Source: Halalkalibacter akibai JCM 9157
Lineage (GTDB): Bacteria; Bacillota; Bacilli; Bacillales; Bacillaceae_D
Length of the DNA stretch: 62,132 nucleotides
NCBI RefSeq assembly: GCF_000513135.1
Contig: NZ_BAUV01000026.1
Coordinates: 1 to 62,132 of the forward strand
Direction: 5' to 3'
Position 1 is the first letter of the stretch. Each line of letters opens with the position of its first letter. Of this stretch, positions 57,267 through 62,132 are shown one piece after another. The position numbers and the translations under genes were made by a program. The notes beneath the pieces were generated by a model. It did no database searches and was not told the origin of the DNA. It worked only from the letters and a program-made list of their open reading frames with translations.

Positions 57267-57762
57267 ATGATTATTAGAGAAATTAACACGGCTGATTCAG
57301 AGGCATTAGCCAACCTTACTAAACAAGTCGAGGCAAGCTCGGAATATATGCTTTGGGAACCTGCTGAAAGAAATATGGATCCCAACAAACAACGAAAGAT
57401 GATAGAAAAAATGGTTGAAAGTAAGAATTCTACTATATTTGTAGCTGAAGAAAAGAATACGTTAATCGGGTTTATAATGTCAGTTGGTGGTCCTGCAAAT
57501 AGAAATAAACATTCTGCCTATATCGTGATAGGAATTTTGAAAGAGTACCGGGGCAAGGGTAGGAACAAAACTATTTCAGTATTTAGAACAATGGGCTTTG
57601 CATCATGATATACACCGTTTAGAATTAACAGTTGTTACTCGAAATGAAATAGGAATATCTTTGTATCAAAAGATGGGATTTGAGATAGAGGGAAGAAAAA
57701 GAGACTCTTTATTAATTAATAGTGAATATGTTGATGAATACTATATGTCGAAACTTTTATGA
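57267..57762 (+). pseudogene. GNAT acetyltransferase, frameshifted
   Basis: The first frame (57267-57608) covers the N-terminal GNAT strands. The rest of the domain (HRLELTVVTRNE, GISLYQKMGFEIEGRKRDS) continues in another frame to a TGA at 57760-57762. The join is near 57561 in the acetyl-CoA-binding motif, where RGKG should continue as a GTKLFQYLEQW-like sequence. A net +1 change (one inserted or two deleted bases in the G-rich AAGGGTAGG) explains it. Without this the protein would be about 165 aa. GGGGGGA precedes the ATG. It follows trpS after 31 nt. Confidence 0.85.
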
Positions 57763-57838
57763 TCTCTTTTTCGTATGAAAAGGCTCCCAAAAAGTAATGC
57801 AAGAACTAGAACGAACTTTATTTAATGGAGTGTGTGTA

Positions 57839-58333
57839 ATGAATGATTTTCCGATTGTAAAAGAATACAATTCTGAGCATCTAGAAGAAGTTATTGAATT
57901 AATTCTTCACATTCAACAACAAGAGTATAACGTGGCGATAACACAGGGAGACCAGCCCGATTTGTTTAATATTGAAGAGTACTATCAAACTGGTAATGGT
58001 AACTTTTGGATTGCTTTCCATGGCAAAAGAGTAGTAGGGACCATCAGCCTATTAGATATAGGCGAGCAACAAGTGGCATTAAGAAAGATGTTTGTACACG
58101 AAGACTTTCGAGGTGCTACATTTAAAACAGCAAGTCTATTATTAGATACAGCTATTAATTGGGCAAACGAGCATTCAATCAATGCAGTGTTCCTTGGGAC
58201 GACTCCACAATTTTTAGCGGCTCACCGGTTCTATGAAAAAAATGGATTTATAACAATCAGTCGAAAAGATTTACCTGAGAATTTTCCTGTACTGCAGGTT
58301 GATAAAAAATTCTATAAGTATGTGATTAATTAA
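57839..58333 (+). CDS. GNAT family N-acetyltransferase
   Basis: This 164-aa acetyltransferase has the GNAT core: LRKMFVHEDFRGA (motif A with the pyrophosphate loop, slightly degenerate) near residue 80, and the C-terminal AAHRFYEKNGF motif B near 131. The start is the ATG at 57839, eight bases after GGAG; the ATG at 57797 lacks a site. Substrate unknown. It follows a broken GNAT gene of different sequence. Confidence 0.87.
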   Translation: MNDFPIVKEYNSEHLEEVIELILHIQQQEYNVAITQGDQPDLFNIEEYYQTGNGNFWIAFHGKRVVGTISLLDIGEQQVALRKMFVHEDFRGATFKTASLLLDTAINWANEHSINAVFLGTTPQFLAAHRFYEKNGFITISRKDLPENFPVLQVDKKFYKYVIN

Positions 58334-58399
58334 ACATTCAATAAATCTAGTTTTACCAAAATTCTCTTTATATAAAAATAAATAGCGAGGTTTAGAGGA

Positions 58400-58822
58400 A
58401 TGAAAGTACTATTCATTGTTCTTTCACTTATAAGTGTTACTATCCTTGGCGGTTGTCTGAATCAGGGTACGAAAATGGTGTTATTAGATGAAGAGATAGT
58501 AAAAATAGAGTTCTCACCATCTAAAGGCGTTGGGAGCACCAATGCTGATGTGTCTGTTTCTTTTGAAGATAGTCATTCAATTAAAGTGTTGGAACAAGTT
58601 ATTAAACATTCAGTAGAAAAGAAAGTAGATGTGCATAAGGAACCTGATTATGATCTTGTTGTCTCATATGGCGACCAATTACCCATGCATGCGATTCATC
58701 TTTGGTTAGGGAATGAAGGAGAAGAAAGTATTCTGATGTATATGGTGGGAGAAGGAGAAACATTTAAAACAACAACGACAGCGACTAAGCAATTAAGAGA
58801 GTTGATTGTACAAAATCAATAA
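58400..58822 (+). CDS. Putative lipoprotein, hypothetical (140 aa)
   Basis: The N-terminus is a lipoprotein signal with lipobox ILGGC (Cys19). The mature region is a small alpha/beta domain with several Val/Ser-rich strands and no recognised motif. A GAGG site is nearby. It is one of two unrelated small lipoproteins in the window. Its function is unknown. Confidence 0.72.
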   Translation: MKVLFIVLSLISVTILGGCLNQGTKMVLLDEEIVKIEFSPSKGVGSTNADVSVSFEDSHSIKVLEQVIKHSVEKKVDVHKEPDYDLVVSYGDQLPMHAIHLWLGNEGEESILMYMVGEGETFKTTTTATKQLRELIVQNQ

Positions 58823-59410
58823 GCAGTAAATATAAAACTAAATTAAGAGGCTGGGTCAAAAAAAGTTTTAATAACGAGAAATCTGAACACAAGGTGGTTA
58901 TAGCGTAGCAAGAGCTCCGGAAATATACTTCGCTTTCCAAATCGAGAAAAATTAACGATAATATGAGGTATGGAGAGAGCCAATAAACGGAAATTTTTCT
59001 GTTAGATAGCAGACTAGAGATGGTTCGGGTTATATAAGCGGTGGTTTTCCGATTAAGCCATGCAAAATAACGGGTTTTCACGTTTTTCTAGTCAATAGTC
59101 GGAATCTTTCCGTCTATTCTAGCTATTTTCAGTGGTATTTCCTAATTAAGAGAAATTTCTCCGCTTATTTATCAATCTCGCTTTAGCTTCGGCGTCTAAT
59201 GAACTTGTGAATCGGAGTAATATACTTTAACTCTTATTAAACGGGGGTTAAGTAGGGACGAGAATATGAGTAAAAGCACAGATATTAAATCTGTGCTTTT
59301 TTGTATGCTAAGTTTGCTGTTATTTAGCTTGTAAAATAGGTTTCCCCTCCCAGAACTGAGCCCGTTAGCCATCCATGCAGCGTAATTTTTTATTTCTCAG
59401 TTAACCTGAA
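58823..59410. repeat. Repeat-rich spacer with CGGAAATTTTTCCG-type fragments
   Basis: About 590 nt without a gene. It opens with the GAGGCTGGGTC motif (58847-58857). Imperfect fragments of the type CGGAAATTTTTCTG (58988-59001), CGGAATCTTTCCGTC (59100-59114) and AGAAATTTCTCCGCTT (59150-59165) occur in it, which look like decayed copies of an intergenic repeat. A clean terminator ends it at 59303. No frame longer than a shadow has a ribosome binding site. Confidence 0.5.
59272..59303 (+). terminator. Hairpin with T-run in the spacer
   Basis: AAAAGCACAGAT (59272-59283) pairs perfectly with ATCTGTGCTTTT (59289-59300), then TT. It has no evident gene upstream. Confidence 0.75.
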
Positions 59411-60871
59411 TTAGTTACTCTGCTTAGATCTGCGTACTAGAACGGCAAGAACAACTGTTGCAAGTGCTAAGTAAAAACCTGTTGAAAAGCTTTGCTGTGA
59501 GCCATGAGTAAGAGCAGCAATCATGTCTTCTCCGGTTGGATTATTAATGCCATTGTTTTGAAGGTAACTTTGTTGACCGTTTTCCATTACGGAAATAAAC
59601 AAAGCAGCACCAATAGCACCAGCCACTTGCGTCAATGTATTCATAATCGCTGTACCATGCGGATAAAGTCTTTGTGGGATTTGATTCAAACCGTTAGTTT
59701 GTGCAGGCATCATAATCATTGCAACAGCAATCATTAAGATAGCTTGCTGGACAACGACCATCCAAATAGGAATCCCAGGAATGGTGTACCGATACGTAAA
59801 GACAATAATGGCTAAAATGATAGTCCCAGGTATTAATAATGGTCTAGGGCCAAATTTATCAAAAAGCCGCCCCATAATTGGGGACATTGCACCATTTAAC
59901 AAACCACCTGGAAGTAGTACGAGTCCGGCTGTGACAGCACTAAACAATAGGGCTCCTTGCATGTAGATCGGCATCACTAACATCATCGCAAACATCGTCA
60001 TCATGACGAGCATGACCATTAAGAGACCTAGTGTAAACATCGGATAACGAAATACTCGAATATCTAGGAGTGGTGCTTCAATTTTTAACTGGCGCCAGCT
60101 AAATAAAGCGAGCGATACGAAACCGACTAGCAAGAATGAAAAAACAAGTGGATCCGTAAAGCTTGCGTCCCCCTTACCAGCTGCACTAAAACCGTATACG
60201 ATTCCACCGAATCCAAGCATAGACAACAAGAATGAAATAATATCTAGCTTTGGTTTAGATGTTTCTGAGATATTTATCAGTACTTTCATCCCGAACAGCA
60301 GTGAGGCAAGTGAAATAGGTAAAATGAAATAAAACAACGAACGCCATGTGAAATTTTCAACAATTAGGCCTGATACAGTTGGTCCAATGGCTGGGGCAAA
60401 CATAATAACAAGACCGACCATCCCCATGGCTGCACCGCGTCGTTCAATTGGAATGACAGTTAAAATAATATTAATCAAAAGTGGGATCATGATTGCTGTC
60501 CCAATTGCCTGGGTTAAACGGCCGATCAATAGAACCGAAAAAACAGGACTAATACCACAAATAATGGTTCCTAATGTAAAAAGGGACATCGCAGCAATAA
60601 ATAACTGACGTGTCGTAAACCGTTGCATGAAATAAGCGGATATAGGTATTAATGTACCGATAACAAGCATATAACCAGTGACAAGCCATTGTACGGTACT
60701 TGATGCAACACCAAAATCAGCCATAATGGCGTTCAAGGCAACATTTAAAATCGTTTCACTTAAAATGGCAACAAATGCACCTGATAACAGTACAGCTAAA
60801 ATAGGAATCGGGTTCACATCAGGTTTACTCGTTTCGTTAGCTGCTGCGGTTTCTTGAGCTATAACAGCCAT
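59411..60871 (-). CDS. MFS multidrug exporter (DHA2/EmrB-like)
   Basis: This 486-aa transporter has about 14 hydrophobic segments, as in the drug:H+ antiporter-2 family. The TM4-5 segment contains IPIERRGAAMGMVGLVIMFAP, and family glycines are at GPTVSG. The start is the ATG at 60871, seven bases from GGAGGAG; the upstream TTG at 60886 overlaps this site. It is divergent from a TetR gene, with two matched operators between them, so it should be de-repressed by toxic ligands. The substrate is unknown. Confidence 0.92.
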   Translation of the reverse strand: MAVIAQETAAANETSKPDVNPIPILAVLLSGAFVAILSETILNVALNAIMADFGVASSTVQWLVTGYMLVIGTLIPISAYFMQRFTTRQLFIAAMSLFTLGTIICGISPVFSVLLIGRLTQAIGTAIMIPLLINIILTVIPIERRGAAMGMVGLVIMFAPAIGPTVSGLIVENFTWRSLFYFILPISLASLLFGMKVLINISETSKPKLDIISFLLSMLGFGGIVYGFSAAGKGDASFTDPLVFSFLLVGFVSLALFSWRQLKIEAPLLDIRVFRYPMFTLGLLMVMLVMMTMFAMMLVMPIYMQGALLFSAVTAGLVLLPGGLLNGAMSPIMGRLFDKFGPRPLLIPGTIILAIIVFTYRYTIPGIPIWMVVVQQAILMIAVAMIMMPAQTNGLNQIPQRLYPHGTAIMNTLTQVAGAIGAALFISVMENGQQSYLQNNGINNPTGEDMIAALTHGSQQSFSTGFYLALATVVLAVLVRRSKQSN

Positions 60872-60900
60872 AAATCTCTCCTCCAATTTATCTATATATA

Positions 60901-60918
60901 CGGAACGGGGGCGTTCCG
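60901..60918. promoter_or_regulatory. TetR-type operator 1
   Basis: CGGAACG (60901-60907) and CGTTCCG (60912-60918) are perfect seven-base arms around GGGG. It lies 30-47 nt before the exporter start codon, so it could cover that promoter. Confidence 0.7.
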
Positions 60919-60944
60919 CTAAGTAATAGTAACACTATCATTTA

Positions 60945-60962
60945 TGAAACGCAATAGTTCCG
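60945..60962. promoter_or_regulatory. TetR-type operator 2
   Basis: TGAAACG (60945-60951) and AGTTCCG (60956-60962) repeat the arms of operator 1 with the same 7-4-7 spacing and three mismatches. It probably controls the regulator side of the divergent promoters. Confidence 0.6.
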
Positions 60963-61034
60963 TATTTGTAAATAATAAATGAAAATGCTAAAATTATTTT
61001 AGGTGAGACTGAATGAAAGGTGGTGTAAGTCCCT

Positions 61035-61694
61035 TTGTCTACGCAGAATGATAACCAAGAAGAAACTAAACGAGGGAGACCCCTTGATTTATCTAGAAAC
61101 AAAGTCATCTTAACGGCAACTTTAGATTTATTAGCAGAGAATGGGTTTGACGCATTAACGATAGATGCAGTTGCAGCTAGAGCAAAAGTTGGAAAGGCAA
61201 CGATTTACAGGCGGTGGTCTTCCAAAACGGATCTAGTCATTGATGCAGCAGCTTTTATGAGCCCTTTTGAAAAATTAGAAGAGTACTTAGATAGAAATCA
61301 ACCTTTAAGAGGACAATTAATTGATATGCTTTCTTTCATTTTTCAGTGTGATGATGATAAAGCACAGAACACCCTCACAGCCATATATACGGCAGCTTCT
61401 TCTAATGAAAAATTGGATAAAGTATTGAAAAATGAGTTCTACTGGCGCCATAGAGAAGCAATGGCCTCAATAATTAGACCATTCTTAGAGGAGCAACATC
61501 AACTTATAGAGGCTGAATTTGATCTACTGTCTGACATTGGACCAGCCTTAATTACGTATCGCGGGATCTTCGTAGAGAAACCGTTTGACCGCGCTTACGT
61601 CGAGAGAATGGTTGATATGTTGATGATACCTATGATTAACACGTTGCTATCTGAGGATGATGAGAGTACGAGCGCGATTAACGATACTTTATAA
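61035..61694 (+). CDS. TetR/AcrR family transcriptional regulator
   Basis: This 219-aa repressor has the N-terminal TetR helix-turn-helix (about 22-68, AVAARAKVGKATIYRRW) preceded by a KRGRPLD basic arm, and a C-terminal ligand domain of the TetR_C type. The start is a TTG at 61035 (AAGGTGG upstream); there is no early in-frame ATG. It faces the MFS exporter gene across two palindromic operators and is its likely repressor as well as its own. Confidence 0.9.
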   Translation: MSTQNDNQEETKRGRPLDLSRNKVILTATLDLLAENGFDALTIDAVAARAKVGKATIYRRWSSKTDLVIDAAAFMSPFEKLEEYLDRNQPLRGQLIDMLSFIFQCDDDKAQNTLTAIYTAASSNEKLDKVLKNEFYWRHREAMASIIRPFLEEQHQLIEAEFDLLSDIGPALITYRGIFVEKPFDRAYVERMVDMLMIPMINTLLSEDDESTSAINDTL

Positions 61695-61854
61695 GTGATA
61701 AACAACAAAATATCAGTATTTTTTAAGATGGTTCATAAAGTCTAGTTAGTCGATAAATGGGGGATTCCACATATGTAAAATAAATATCCTACAAAACTAA
61801 CTGTTGCTATATATTTAAAATCATAGTTTAATAGACATTATATTACAAAATATT

Positions 61855-62040
61855 AAAAGTGCCATAAGTGATCAACTTTGGATAATAGGGAAATCAGTTA
61901 AAGTCTGATGCAGCCCCCGCTACTGTAAGTGTTGATGAACATGTCAAACCACTAGATACTTTCTAGGAAGGGACATTAGTAAGTTTGAGACACAAGCCAG
62001 GAGACCTGCTTTTAATACATGTATCCAATCTTCGGAGGGA
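61855..62040 (+). ncRNA. Cobalamin riboswitch
   Basis: The conserved B12 elements are present in order: TAGGGAA (61886-61892), TCTGATGCAGCCCCCGCTACTG (61904-61925) and AGCCAGGAGACCTGC (61995-62009). The spacing fits the adenosylcobalamin riboswitch fold. A hairpin near the window end (CCTTAACT at about 62104 with AGTTAAGG at about 62122, then TTT) would be the expression platform terminator. The regulated gene lies past 62132, probably a cobalamin uptake or synthesis gene. Confidence 0.93.
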
Positions 62041-62102
62041 GGGTTTGGGGTGAGCATTTTTAGAGATCTAGTAAAATAGACTTCTAATTTGAACATGCCT
62101 AT

Positions 62103-62132
62103 ACCCTTAACTTCAAATTGGAGTTAAGGTTT
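62103..62132 (+). terminator. Terminator of the cobalamin leader (cut by the window)
   Basis: CCTTAACT (62105-62112 region) pairs with AGTTAAGG (62122-62129 region), followed by the first T residues before the window ends. It is probably formed when cobalamin is bound. Confidence 0.7.

Noticed and set aside
58785-59081. 98-aa minus-strand frame in the repeat-rich spacer
   Set aside because: Low-complexity composition, no binding site, and it crosses decayed repeats.

Overview
The window looks like a chromosomal segment of a low-GC Gram-positive rod of the family Bacillaceae. It is AT-rich and has strong AGGAGG-type ribosome binding sites, TTG and GTG starts, a T-box leader before trpS, intrinsic terminators with long U-tracts, CcpA (cre)-like sites, and orthologues of Bacillus genes such as ywaD, ywiC, lutABC, yesL and hmp. 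Genus and species cannot be fixed from the sequence alone.

Layout. 1-210: the end of an rRNA operon (5S rRNA plus terminator). 210-12.5 kb: ordinary housekeeping and accessory genes (secreted M28 aminopeptidase, DEDDh exonuclease, chemotaxis receptor, lipoprotein, glutamate/dicarboxylate symporter, Gfo/Idh/MocA oxidoreductase, DUF2975 protein, AEC transporter, LysR regulator). 12.5-13.4 kb: an unusual ferritin-like/cupin fusion. 13.9-22.8 kb: a rhamnose-to-lactate block: rhaEW (frameshifted), rhaB, rhaA, a DeoR regulator, then lutABC for L-lactate oxidation. 22.8-23.1 kb: a tandem hairpin repeat. 23.2-27.6 kb: DinB protein, flavohaemoglobin hmp with a candidate NsrR operator, ywiC and a radical SAM/SPASM gene, suggesting a nitric-oxide or low-oxygen theme. 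27.7-30.8 kb: small membrane proteins, an M2/M3-type zinc peptidase and an esterase.

31.2-50.9 kb is a rhamnoside-utilisation locus. It has a cytoplasmic GH78 alpha-L-rhamnosidase, an AraC regulator, a YesM/YesN-type two-component system (response regulator frameshifted), a second GH78 enzyme, a secreted GH3-FnIII-CBM6 glycosidase, a sugar ABC importer without its ATPase, a YesL homologue, a third GH78-like enzyme, and the deleted remnant of a GH42 beta-galactosidase gene. The second GH78 gene and the ABC operon each carry nearly the same 62-63-nt promoter block with a cre site embedded in it. This is the strongest regulatory signal in the window. The likely flow is extracellular trimming by the GH3 enzyme, import of the oligosaccharide, cytoplasmic removal of rhamnose by three GH78 proteins, then RhaA/RhaB/RhaEW to DHAP and L-lactate, and LutABC to pyruvate.

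51-62 kb: quinone-oxidoreductase-like protein, DUF4083 protein, methyltransferase, Crp/Fnr regulator, unknown membrane proteins, T-box(Trp)-trpS, two GNAT proteins (one frameshifted), a lipoprotein, a repeat-rich spacer, an MFS exporter divergent from a TetR gene with two matched operators, and a cobalamin riboswitch whose gene lies beyond the window.

Three genes (rhaEW, the YesN-type regulator, one GNAT) are broken by single small indels. This could be real decay or residual assembly error.
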